From: Leptofilum sp965223285
GTDB lineage: Bacteria; Chloroflexota; Anaerolineae; Promineifilales; Promineifilaceae
Assembly (NCBI RefSeq): GCF_965223285.1
Contig: NZ_OZ244997.1
Span: 4,154,001 to 4,218,000 of the forward strand
Direction: 5' to 3'
DNA length: 64,000 nucleotides
A program made the translations under genes and the position numbers. Shown piece after piece: positions 8,799 to 16,362 of this stretch (positions are counted from its first letter, which is position 1; each line of letters starts with the position of its first letter). Below the pieces are notes generated by a model. It was not told the DNA's origin, searched no databases, and was given only the letters and a program-made list of their open reading frames with translations.

Positions 8799-9122
8799 TT
8801 GTAAAAGCGGGAGAAGTAACTTTGCTTATTTCTTTTGAGAAGCCGCCCGCTTTTATCTGAATAACAATAGTAAAAGAGGTCGCTGTCTTAGCTATAGGTA
8901 ATTGGTTTAGATCAACTCAATACCACATTATGTATGACTTTCTTTCCGTTAATCTGAACGGCCGTTTCCAGCAATTTCACTCATGGCGCACAGAATACAG
9001 GTAAACTACCCACCACACTGTAAAGCAGTATATAAATGCAACGATCCGAAAACGATCCAATGGTATGTGTAAAAGCGGGAATGTAAGTTGAAATAAGCAA
9101 AGCCGTTTCTCCCGCTTTTACT
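8799..9122. repeat. Inverted pair of 55-base palindromic repeats in a gene-free region
   Basis: The 568-base gap 8689-9256 holds this structure and the dinG terminator. Copy 1 (about 8801-8856) begins GTAAAAGCGGGAGAA and ends CCCGCTTTTAT. Copy 2 (about 9067-9121) is the same element in reverse orientation. Both share the core CTTTGCTTATTTC on opposite strands. One ACGGCCGT (8958) lies between them. The arrangement looks like a small non-autonomous element or paired structured RNAs. No open frame inside it is convincing. Confidence 0.65.
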
Positions 9123-9186
9123 TGAGCAAACCACAGAGCAATGGCCCATCGTTTTTCAAGATATTTTCTGTGGTTTGCATGGAAGC

Positions 9187-9222
9187 AATAAAAAATGCGA
9201 TCTCTTCAAGAAATCGCATTCT
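9187..9222 (-). terminator. Rho-independent terminator of dinG
   Basis: Read on the minus strand, AATGCGAT pairs with ATCGCATT (9194-9220) and is followed by a run of T residues. It lies 35 bases after the dinG stop. Confidence 0.8.
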
Positions 9223-9256
9223 GGAGATGCTGGGTTTGTTCATGAACCAGTACAGT

Positions 9257-12079
9257 TTAGCGATCCCGATTGAGCCAGCGCAAGGTGAGCTCCCCGATGC
9301 GGTCTAGCCGCTGGCGCAGCACGGTGCATTCTGGCAGCGCATCCACAAACATTTGGCCGTACCGCTTGGTAATCACCCGTTTGTCTAAAATGATGACAAC
9401 TCCTTCATCGGTGGTGCGCCGGTTCAAACGGCCGAATCCTTGCCGGAATCGCAGCACCGCCTCTGGCACCGAATATTCAAAAAACGCATTGTCGAACGTT
9501 TCCGAGCGGGCTGCAAAGACGGGGTCTGAGGGCACATCAAAGGGCAGCTTAGCGATGAGGACTGCTTGCAAAGCCTCACCCGGTACGTCCACCCCTTCCC
9601 AAAAGGAGCGCGTCCCCAGCAGCACGGCCTGTGCATCTGGCTTTTTGAATTGGTCCAGAAGTTGCTGGCGTGAGCCGCCAGAAGATTGTGCCAGCGTAGT
9701 GATGCCTGCGTCTGCCAATGAGCCTTCAATCGCTTTGGCAGTTTGGTTGAGCTGGCTGTAGGCGGTGAAAAGCACCATTGTGCGCCCACCTAGCGAGGTA
9801 GCCACATCCACAATGGCATCTTCCAGCATTCGCTGGTAGCCAGGCTGGTTGGGTTCTGAAATATCTGTAACCAGGTAAAGCAACGTCTGGTTTTCGTAAT
9901 CGAACGGCGAGCCAACGGCCAGCTCGTCCACGTCGTAGGCGTGCAGCCGTTCGCGGATGTAGGCAAAGTTGGCCTCTTCGCGGGCGTCTGGCCCGGCAGT
10001 ACGCATGGTGGCAGAGGTGAGCACCACTGTTTCCAACGCCTCAAAGATGTTGCTTTGCACCAACGGCCCCACGTGCAGCGGCGCTGCGTGCAGCGAAACA
10101 CGCTCTTTGAACACCTCTACCCAGTAGATCATCTGGTTGTCAGGCGACAATATGATGCCATCCAGGTTGAGACGGGTTTCTTCAAGGGAACGGCCGTTAC
10201 TCATCAAGGCCAGCTGCAAATCCTCACCATCCTCCACATCAAACTGCTCGGCAATGTCATTCAGTCCACCCGCCAGCTTGGTAAAGCCGTCCACAATGCC
10301 GTGCAGGTGACGGCTCAGGTTGTCCCAGCTAATCTCTACCTCGTCAAAGCCTGGCTGCACCCGCACCGCTGGGGTGATACGAATTTGCTGGGCAAACTGA
10401 CTGCGCCGGTTCATCGCTTCGGACAAAAAGTAGGTGAGCGTGGTGAAAAACTCATCCAGCCGAATGACAGCCGACTGCCCTTCCCGCCGAATCCGGTTGA
10501 TAAGCTCCGCAAATTTAGTCGCAAAATCAGGCGGCAGCGCGGCTTCTAGCCGACTTTGCAAATCGGACAGCAGCCCGCCGCGCTGCTTGTTCACATCGTC
10601 CAAAATGGCTTCTAAAAACCGCTTGTCTGCCCGAAAACTCAAACCATCAGTAACGGCCGATTCCAGATGATGCGCCTCGTCTACAATCAAATCGTAAAAT
10701 TGGGGCAGCACCATATTTTCGTTGGCCAAATCTGAGAGCAGCAGCGAATGGTTCACAATGACTAGATTGGCCAGCTCGGCCCGGCGTTTGGCCACGTGTA
10801 GCGGGCAGTTTTCTGCCGCGCAATGGTCTGATGAGCAGGAGGCGTTTTCCCCGTTCAGGCGGGACCACGCCAGCCGCTCGCCCGGCGTCCGCAAGTTCAG
10901 TTCTGCCACGTCGCCTGTCTCGGTGGTCGGTAACCAGAGCAAAATGCGGGCGTAGAGGGCCATCTCATCACTGTTGCTGGGGCCGCTGTGGCGCATCTGC
11001 TGGAAAAGGCGGGTACACACATAGTTGCGCTTCCCTTTGCGAACGGCCGCACGCAGTTCAAATGGCAGCACTTTTTGCAGTTCGGGAATATCTTTGCCGA
11101 TGAGCTGATCCTGCAAATTGATGGTGTTGGTGGAGATGACGACGCGACGGCCGTTTTCTACCGACCAAAACGCTGCTGGAATCAGATAAGCAATACTTTT
11201 GCCCGTCCCCGTGCCAGCTTCTACCATCACGTGTGCCCCGTCATTAAAGGCACCAACAACCGCATCCAACATTTCCACCTGCTGCGGCCGGTACTCAAAC
11301 GCATCAAAAAGCTGGCTAAAGTTGCCCCCCGGCTGGATCATGCTGGCGACTAAATCTGGGTCTAGCATGTTGGGATTTTCGGCCGGAACGGCTGCACGCC
11401 CTTCCAGCTTTCCGGGAACAAACAGGCGGGGCAGCCGCCCCCGATGGCGCAACTCTTTTCCTTCAAAAGCGGTGCGCACCCGCTCAGCCAAAATATCTTC
11501 AAAAAAGATGGTTTCGGGCCAGCCCAGCCGCTGCCCCGCTTCTACCAATTCATCAATTTGGCTAAGCTGTAACCCCATAGCCCGTTCTCGCAATGCCAAA
11601 AATAGCTCCACCGTCTGCTCGGCGTCATCCAGGGCGCGATGGGTTTGGCTGCCATGCGGGTTAGGCAGCCCTAAATAGTTCACAAGCGATTCCAAATTAA
11701 AACGCCCCGCATCTGGGAACAAAATGGAAGCGAGCGTAACGGTATCTAGCCGATGGTTGCCTACACCGAGCCGCTCTGCCTCCAGAAAGCCCAAATCGAA
11801 GCCCACGTTATGCCCCACCAGTACATGATCCCTTAGCTTGGGGCGCAGGTGGGAGCGCAGGGTAAACATGGTGGGAGCCTCATCCACCATCGCCTGGGTG
11901 ATGCCCGTAAGCTGGGTAATAAACGGCGGCACTTCCCGATGTGGGTTTACGAGTGAGGAATATTCATCCAAAATATCGTTGCCGCGAAAGGTGATAGCAG
12001 CAACTTCGATGATACTGTCGGTTTTGGGGTCTAGTCCGGTTGTTTCGACGTCAATGGCTACGTAGGTGGTTGCACTCAT
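9257..12079 (-). CDS. dinG: DnaQ-like exonuclease fused to DinG-type XPD helicase
   Basis: The 940-residue fusion starts with a DEDDh 3'-5' exonuclease (residues about 5-165; Asp10, Glu12, Asp95, His147, Asp152). An XPD-like superfamily 2 helicase follows, with Walker A AGTGTGKS at 288-295 and DEAH at 467-470. Cys355, Cys415, Cys420 and Cys425 are placed as expected for the 4Fe-4S cluster. The C-terminal half has GTRSFWEGVDVPG and the arginine-finger segment QGFGRLNRR. This architecture is known from Gram-positive DinG proteins, some of which act as nucleases rather than helicases. The role is probably repair or processing of structured DNA. An extended -10 box lies 33 bases upstream. Confidence 0.92.
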   Translation of the reverse strand: MSATTYVAIDVETTGLDPKTDSIIEVAAITFRGNDILDEYSSLVNPHREVPPFITQLTGITQAMVDEAPTMFTLRSHLRPKLRDHVLVGHNVGFDLGFLEAERLGVGNHRLDTVTLASILFPDAGRFNLESLVNYLGLPNPHGSQTHRALDDAEQTVELFLALRERAMGLQLSQIDELVEAGQRLGWPETIFFEDILAERVRTAFEGKELRHRGRLPRLFVPGKLEGRAAVPAENPNMLDPDLVASMIQPGGNFSQLFDAFEYRPQQVEMLDAVVGAFNDGAHVMVEAGTGTGKSIAYLIPAAFWSVENGRRVVISTNTINLQDQLIGKDIPELQKVLPFELRAAVRKGKRNYVCTRLFQQMRHSGPSNSDEMALYARILLWLPTTETGDVAELNLRTPGERLAWSRLNGENASCSSDHCAAENCPLHVAKRRAELANLVIVNHSLLLSDLANENMVLPQFYDLIVDEAHHLESAVTDGLSFRADKRFLEAILDDVNKQRGGLLSDLQSRLEAALPPDFATKFAELINRIRREGQSAVIRLDEFFTTLTYFLSEAMNRRSQFAQQIRITPAVRVQPGFDEVEISWDNLSRHLHGIVDGFTKLAGGLNDIAEQFDVEDGEDLQLALMSNGRSLEETRLNLDGIILSPDNQMIYWVEVFKERVSLHAAPLHVGPLVQSNIFEALETVVLTSATMRTAGPDAREEANFAYIRERLHAYDVDELAVGSPFDYENQTLLYLVTDISEPNQPGYQRMLEDAIVDVATSLGGRTMVLFTAYSQLNQTAKAIEGSLADAGITTLAQSSGGSRQQLLDQFKKPDAQAVLLGTRSFWEGVDVPGEALQAVLIAKLPFDVPSDPVFAARSETFDNAFFEYSVPEAVLRFRQGFGRLNRRTTDEGVVIILDKRVITKRYGQMFVDALPECTVLRQRLDRIGELTLRWLNRDR

Positions 12080-12111
12080 AAAAAAAATCCAGTTTGGCTT
12101 GAAAGGGGAAA

Positions 12112-12120
12112 ATTATAGCA
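12112..12120 (-). promoter_or_regulatory. Extended -10 promoter element for dinG
   Basis: On the minus strand the sequence reads TGCTATAAT, a perfect extended -10 box, ending 32 bases before the dinG ATG. No convincing -35 is seen, which is common with extended -10 promoters. The same nine bases precede the Fic gene. Confidence 0.6.
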
Positions 12121-12194
12121 CAGATTTTCTAAAGTCGATTGGGGAGACCCGCAACTTTTAATACAAAAATCTGGCTTTGATTCTCGACAGCGAA

Positions 12195-12200
12195 TAAAAT
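12195..12200 (+). promoter_or_regulatory. Candidate leaderless -10 box (TAAAAT) of DUF3048 gene
   Basis: TAAAAT ends 6 bases before the ATG at 12207, and no Shine-Dalgarno sequence is present. Transcription would start at or next to the ATG. Confidence 0.4.
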
Positions 12201-12206
12201 AACCGG

Positions 12207-13466
12207 ATGGTTAAAACAATCCAACATACATTTCAGCTTATTACTTTGGTCATTCTGGTGGCCGCTTTGGTCGCCTGTGGTAGCGAAGGGTCGTCGGCTT
12301 TGGTTGACAATGTTAATTCGACATCGTCTGCGGACGTTGTAGCGGTGGAAACGGCCGTATCGCCTACCTCACCAGCCACAGCCACGCTTCCGCCACCTGT
12401 GGTTCCCACTATTACTTTGCCCCCTCCTGCGGTAATTAATGAAGACCCCACACCGACAAACACACCAGAGCCAACCGCCACGCCAGAACCGGTTGCCATC
12501 TATTCTGCCGAGGATTTTGGCACGGATCGCAATCCACTCACTGGCGAGCTGATGGCCGATCCGTCTGTGCTGCAAAGACGGCCAATTGCCATCAAAATCT
12601 CTAACAACCCGGCCAGCTACACCCGGCCGCAGCACGGCATTGGCCAGGCAGACATCGTGTTCGAGCATGTCACCGAAACCAACATTACTCGCTTTTCCGC
12701 CATCTTTTACGGCCAAACCCCGATTGATGTTGGTCCCATCCGCAGTGCGCGTCTCATCGATAAAGAGCTGCCCGCCATGTACGACGCGGCTATATTCATG
12801 TCTGGTTCCCATCCGCTTATATTGGACGCCATTGCCCAAACCGATATCAGCGACCGTATCTACCGTGAGACGGCCACTGGCTTTTATCGCAAAGAAGATG
12901 ATCCCAGCATTCCCTTCGAGCATACTCTATTTGCCGATCCGGAGGGACTGTGGGAGGCTGTGGAATGGGGCAACGACAACCGTGCGCCGCGTTTTACCAC
13001 GAATATGGCTTTTGATACCACGCCGCCGCCCGATGGCGAGCCAGCCAGTTACGTGGAAATTAACTACTCAACCTGGTCCAAAGTGGTGTGGGAATATGAT
13101 GAGGCGGACGGCCGTTACTATCGCACAGTCGATGACGAAATCTTCATTGATGACAACAACGGTGAGCAAGTCAGTGCCGCTAACGTCATCATCCTTTACG
13201 CGCCACATACGTTTGACCGCGAAATTTGCGTTTATCCGCGTGATGACGGCGGCTGCGATCTGCACACCACCGAAATTCAGATTTGGGGGCGTGGCTACGC
13301 CATGCTCATTCGTGACGGCCAAAAGTACGACGTGACCTGGCTACGCCAAAACCGCAGCGATATGTTCACCTTCGTAGACAATGAGGGCAACCCCGTGCCG
13401 CTGCAGGTGGGCAACACCTGGTTCCAGGTCGTCCCCTTCTACTACGACGATCCCATCATTGAATAG
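12207..13466 (+). CDS. DUF3048 (YerB-like) lipoprotein
   Basis: The 419-residue protein has a lipoprotein signal (LVAC, Cys24), a Thr/Pro-rich linker to about residue 95 and a DUF3048 region from about 108 (NPLTGELM) to the end. Conserved family points include RPIAIKISNNP, QADIVFEH and GPIRSARLID. The B. subtilis homologue YerB is a membrane lipoprotein of unknown role. The gene diverges from dinG across 127 bases. Its start has no ribosome site, but a TAAAAT box sits just upstream, so a leaderless transcript is plausible. Confidence 0.85.
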   Translation: MVKTIQHTFQLITLVILVAALVACGSEGSSALVDNVNSTSSADVVAVETAVSPTSPATATLPPPVVPTITLPPPAVINEDPTPTNTPEPTATPEPVAIYSAEDFGTDRNPLTGELMADPSVLQRRPIAIKISNNPASYTRPQHGIGQADIVFEHVTETNITRFSAIFYGQTPIDVGPIRSARLIDKELPAMYDAAIFMSGSHPLILDAIAQTDISDRIYRETATGFYRKEDDPSIPFEHTLFADPEGLWEAVEWGNDNRAPRFTTNMAFDTTPPPDGEPASYVEINYSTWSKVVWEYDEADGRYYRTVDDEIFIDDNNGEQVSAANVIILYAPHTFDREICVYPRDDGGCDLHTTEIQIWGRGYAMLIRDGQKYDVTWLRQNRSDMFTFVDNEGNPVPLQVGNTWFQVVPFYYDDPIIE

Positions 13467-13470
13467 CCAA

Positions 13471-13501
13471 GAAGTTCAACTTCTGCCAGAAGTTGAACTT
13501 C
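13471..13501. repeat. REP-like hairpin, left of the RAYT gene
   Basis: GAAGTTCAACTT (13471-13482) pairs perfectly with AAGTTGAACTTC (13490-13501) across a 7-base loop. It begins four bases after the DUF3048 stop and ends 19 bases before the transposase ATG. Confidence 0.9.
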
Positions 13502-13520
13502 ACTTTTCGGGGCAATAACT

Positions 13521-14084
13521 ATGAGCAAAACAACATATATCCCAGGACATTACTATCACATATACAATCGCGGCGTCAATCGTCAGGCAATTTTCTTTGC
13601 CAAGCATAATTGGGGCTTTTTCATACAAAGATTGCGCGAATACTTCATGGATGAAACGGCCGTCATCATTGCTTACTGCCTAATGCCCAACCATTTTCAT
13701 TTGTTAGTACGTGTCTTGTGTGAAGATTTTGGCAGGTCTGTAATGCAACCTTTTGGGACTTCCTACACAAAAGCGATCAACAGAGAACAATATCGTGTTG
13801 GTTCATTATTTCAAGGTCGTTACAAGGGTAAGCGTGTGGATAAGGAAGGCTATTTACTTCATTTGTCTCGATACATTCACCGAAATCCTGTAGAAGCCAA
13901 ACTTGTCAAACACCCAACAGATTGGCATTTTTCTAGCTATCGTGATTACGTAGGATTACGAGAAGGGACACTACCTAAACCAAATATTATCTTGTCACAA
14001 TTTTCCTCGATTGCAGAATATGCTGAATACGTAGAGGCGGGTGATGACAATCAGGATATTAAGCATCTGCTATTTGACGAATGA
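13521..14084 (+). CDS. REP-associated tyrosine transposase (RAYT, Y1/HUH type)
   Basis: The 187-residue protein belongs to the IS200-like Y1 transposase superfamily, RAYT branch. Motifs are YHIYNRGVN near residue 12, the HUH pair in MPNHFHLLVRV near 55-65, and the tyrosine-containing helix GYLLHLSRYIHRNPVEA near 110-126, all intact. RAYTs nick single-stranded REP hairpins and are thought to spread them. The gene is flanked by REP-like hairpins of one family. It is full length, with a GGGGCAA-type site before the ATG, so it may still be active. It also contains an ACGGCCGT copy (13656), so it is probably a long-term resident. Confidence 0.92.
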   Translation: MSKTTYIPGHYYHIYNRGVNRQAIFFAKHNWGFFIQRLREYFMDETAVIIAYCLMPNHFHLLVRVLCEDFGRSVMQPFGTSYTKAINREQYRVGSLFQGRYKGKRVDKEGYLLHLSRYIHRNPVEAKLVKHPTDWHFSSYRDYVGLREGTLPKPNIILSQFSSIAEYAEYVEAGDDNQDIKHLLFDE

Positions 14085-14086
14085 CG

Positions 14087-14119
14087 AGAAGTTCAACTTT
14101 TTCAAAAAGTTGAACTTCT
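14087..14119. repeat. REP-like hairpin, right of the RAYT gene
   Basis: AGAAGTTCAACTTTTT (14087-14102) pairs perfectly with AAAAAGTTGAACTTCT (14104-14119) around a single base. It fills the gap between the transposase stop and the facing gene's stop, and its T-rich arms may also terminate transcription. Confidence 0.92.
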
Positions 14120-14123
14120 TTTC

Positions 14124-15005
14124 TTAGTCGCGGAGGTTTTGGAAGGTGAGCTGCCAGCCGCCGCTGAAGCCGCTGGCGCATTCCTCAATGCGCAGCCCGC
14201 TGACTTCGGGACTGCCATCTGGCAAACGTACTGTATAGGAAATGTCTGGCGACATCTCAAAATCGGCGTAGCCACGGCCGTTTTCGGGCTTGAATCCAGT
14301 AAAAAAGCGATCACGGCCGTTTTGCCACGTTACTTCCACCTCTATCCCCGGTGACTCATTCAAAAGCGCATCCAGCACGATAACTTCAATGCGGCTGATC
14401 GCTTCGTCATCGCTGCACAGGCGAGTTTGCTCCGTGACGCGGTAGTTGGGTTGCGGCGTGGCGGTGGCAGGGCGTGTGGCGGTGTCGGTGGGAACGGCCG
14501 TATTTGTAGTCGTTGCCGCAGGCGGGGGTGTATTGGTGGGAGTGGTTTGAACGGCAGGGGTGGGTGTGGGCTGGACGGTGCCAGCGGGCAGCGTGGGTGC
14601 AAAGAGGGCAATCGCCTGCCCTTGCGCCCCCAGTTGGCGGGCCACCACAGCCAGTTGTTCCAGGAGGGGGGCGGGGCGATTTTGGCGAACGGCCGTTTCC
14701 AGCAAATCATTCACCGTTTCTGCAATATTTGGGTCTTCCAAGGCAATTAATCGCTGCTGCGCCAGCGGCCAATTCTGGTTGACAGCGTAGCTTTGGCTCA
14801 CGAGAATAATGTACTCTTCCTGATACCGTTCATTAAACCGAGCCGGGCTCGCATCGGTAAACACAACCGGATCAACCACCCAAGCGTAGTACAAGCCACC
14901 AATCAGCCCCATGACAAGGCTCAACAACAGCCAGCCCGTGCTGCTGAGACGTCGCCAAATGGGTGGCGGTCTGCGCCCCGGTCGTCTGCGGGGGGGCGGT
15001 GTCAT
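14124..15005 (-). CDS. Membrane-anchored protein, paralogue of the 15002 gene
   Basis: The 293-residue protein has a basic, proline-rich N-terminus and one membrane helix (about residues 24-45). A helical region of about 100 residues contains VVFTDASPARFNERY and ending near NRPAPLLEQLAVVARQLGAQ. A Thr/Pro-rich linker (about 150-195) leads to a C-terminal beta-rich domain with Cys208 and Cys283. The helical region matches the neighbouring protein at 15002 (FTDANPTVLEDRY), and the genes overlap by four bases (ATGA). I do not recognise a named family. Topology suggests an exported C-terminal domain. Function is unknown. Confidence 0.7.
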   Translation of the reverse strand: MTPPPRRRPGRRPPPIWRRLSSTGWLLLSLVMGLIGGLYYAWVVDPVVFTDASPARFNERYQEEYIILVSQSYAVNQNWPLAQQRLIALEDPNIAETVNDLLETAVRQNRPAPLLEQLAVVARQLGAQGQAIALFAPTLPAGTVQPTPTPAVQTTPTNTPPPAATTTNTAVPTDTATRPATATPQPNYRVTEQTRLCSDDEAISRIEVIVLDALLNESPGIEVEVTWQNGRDRFFTGFKPENGRGYADFEMSPDISYTVRLPDGSPEVSGLRIEECASGFSGGWQLTFQNLRD

Positions 15006-15385
15006 GGGGTCGCCTCCGGCTCTGTGGGTAGATATGGATCCATTGCTGGCGTGTATTGGCCGATGTCATTGGCCAGCCGCGTCAGACGACGAATCGCTGC
15101 CTCATCCTCCTGCCGCAAAATCATTTCGATAAGCACCTGCAGCAAATAGGCTTCGCCATCTTCCCCCAAATCGGCAATGCGCTGTTGCGCTAGCACCAGA
15201 TTGTTGTCTAGCGCGTACCCATCAGCAATGAGCTGGACATAGTCACGTCGATAACGATCCTCCAGGACGGTGGGATTGGCATCGGTGAACTCCGTCGGCC
15301 AGAAAACCCAGCCAATTGCCAGACCCAGACCAATACCAATAGCGAGTCCAAGCAGGATATAAATGGGGGTAGGAAGACGATTCAT
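15002..15385 (-). CDS. Short membrane-anchored paralogue of the 14124 protein
   Basis: The 127-residue protein has one membrane helix (about residues 8-30) and then the same helical module as its downstream neighbour. Shared points are FTDA-P, RY-x4-Y, the YA-x5-N segment and AQQRI. It lacks the linker and the beta domain. Overlap of ATG and TGA with the next gene indicates translational coupling. The pair looks like a tandem duplication in which one copy kept or gained an exported domain. No ribosome site is evident before the ATG. Function is unknown. Confidence 0.65.
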   Translation of the reverse strand: MNRLPTPIYILLGLAIGIGLGLAIGWVFWPTEFTDANPTVLEDRYRRDYVQLIADGYALDNNLVLAQQRIADLGEDGEAYLLQVLIEMILRQEDEAAIRRLTRLANDIGQYTPAMDPYLPTEPEATP

Positions 15386-15403
15386 ACAGATCTAAATAGT
15401 TAA

Positions 15404-15440
15404 CATAAAAAGAGGGCTGCCCATGCTGGTGCAGCCCTCT
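15404..15440 (-). terminator. Terminator downstream of tRNA-Leu
   Basis: On the minus strand AGAGGGCTGC (15440-15431) pairs with GCAGCCCTCT (15420-15411), followed by a T-run (15410-15406). The 10-bp GC-rich stem with T-tract is a classic intrinsic terminator for the tRNA transcript. Confidence 0.88.
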
Positions 15441-15516
15441 GAATTTGCCCTGCCCCAGTGCGGGGCTTATAATCCAGCGACCTTGCTGGAACTTCATCCT
15501 TTTGCGGGATGACCAG

Positions 15517-15598
15517 TGCCGAAGGTGGGAATCGAACCCACACTCCCGAAGGAACACGAGTTTGAGTCGTGCGCGTCTGCCAGTTCCGCCACTTCGGC
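15517..15598 (-). tRNA. tRNA-Leu, anticodon CAA
   Basis: The 82-base class II tRNA reads on the minus strand. The acceptor arm GCCGAAG pairs with CTTCGGC, followed by discriminator A at 15517. The anticodon arm is CACGA-CTCAAAC-TCGTG with anticodon CAA, a long variable arm follows, and the T-loop is GGTTCGATTCC. The 3' CCA is not encoded. It decodes UUG codons. Confidence 0.95.
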
Positions 15599-15673
15599 CA
15601 GATTTTAGGACGTGCGGGAGTATAAATCAGGCTGTTTTTTCTGTCAATAAACACGCTTTTTAGCGGCAATTTC

Positions 15674-16267
15674 ATGGATGAAGAGAAGCTAATCGCGCAG
15701 GCAAAAAAGGGGAATGTCCAGGCCTACAATGGGCTGGTTTTGCATTACCAGCAGATTGTGTACAACGTTGCCTATCGCATCATGGGCGATCCGCAGTCGG
15801 CGGAGGATGCGGCGCAAGAGGCATTCATCCGTGCCTATAAATCGCTGAACAAATTTCAGGGGGGGAACTTCAAGGCGTGGCTGCTGCGAATTACTACCAA
15901 TGGCTGCTACGATGAGCTACGCCGCCGCAAGCGTCGTCCCCAATCTTCTTTAGAAGGCATCACGGAAGATAATCAGGAGTCGTTTGCTTTTTTGCGTGAT
16001 CCAGCGATTGGGCCAGAGCAGCGGCAGCAGCAGTTGGAATTGGTCCAAGCCATCGAGGAATGTTTGCAAAATTTGCCGGATGATCAGCGGGTAACGGCCG
16101 TTCTCTGCGATGTAGAAGGGTACGATTACAATGCCATCGCTGAAATGACGGAAGTGTCGCTTGGCACCGTCAAATCGCGCGTGAGTCGGGCCAGGTCTAA
16201 GCTGCGTGACTGTTTGCAAGGGTTCAGGGAACTTTTACCGGCGAACTATCGTTTACAGGGTGAATGA
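15674..16267 (+). CDS. ECF RNA polymerase sigma factor
   Basis: The 197-residue protein has region 2 at about residues 20-90 (SAEDAAQEAFIRAYKSL) and region 4 at about 130-185 (YDYNAIAEMTEVSLGTVKSRVSRA, split around its helix-turn-helix). It has no C-terminal extension. The next gene, after a palindrome, encodes a two-helix membrane protein with an anti-sigma-like N-terminus, so the pair probably forms a membrane-signal response switch. The regulon cannot be read from sequence. One of three ECF factors in this window. Confidence 0.92.
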   Translation: MDEEKLIAQAKKGNVQAYNGLVLHYQQIVYNVAYRIMGDPQSAEDAAQEAFIRAYKSLNKFQGGNFKAWLLRITTNGCYDELRRRKRRPQSSLEGITEDNQESFAFLRDPAIGPEQRQQQLELVQAIEECLQNLPDDQRVTAVLCDVEGYDYNAIAEMTEVSLGTVKSRVSRARSKLRDCLQGFRELLPANYRLQGE

Positions 16268-16284
16268 CGGTTATGAAAGTATGC

Positions 16285-16353
16285 GAGTTGCAGTCTGCAA
16301 GTGTGCAGGTGAGCCAATCACTTGCAACTTGCTTACTTGCAGACTTGCAACTC
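16285..16353. repeat. Palindrome between the sigma and anti-sigma genes
   Basis: GAGTTGCAGTCTGCAAGT (16285-16302) matches the complement of 16335-16353 with one base inserted. The interior holds more copies of the CTTGCAACTTGC word. The hairpin could limit read-through from the sigma gene to the anti-sigma gene. Confidence 0.75.
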
Positions 16354-16362
16354 TGAAAAGAA

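Larger units (their letters stand above)
13471..14119 (+). mobile_element. REP-RAYT-REP unit
   Basis: A complete REP-associated tyrosine transposase gene (13521-14084) lies between two hairpins with the same arm sequence (13471-13501 and 14087-14119). A third hairpin of the family is at 4123-4157. This matches the known REP/RAYT arrangement (REPtron or BIME-like). No target-site duplication could be defined. Confidence 0.8.

Noticed and set aside
12177..12200. TTGATT as a -35 box for the DUF3048 gene
   Set aside because: It lies only 12 bases from the TAAAAT box; I kept only the -10 candidate.
15441..15516. A small RNA between the tRNA-Leu and its terminator
   Set aside because: The 3' trailer has one CCCC/GGGG pairing, but nothing sets it apart from ordinary tRNA trailer sequence.
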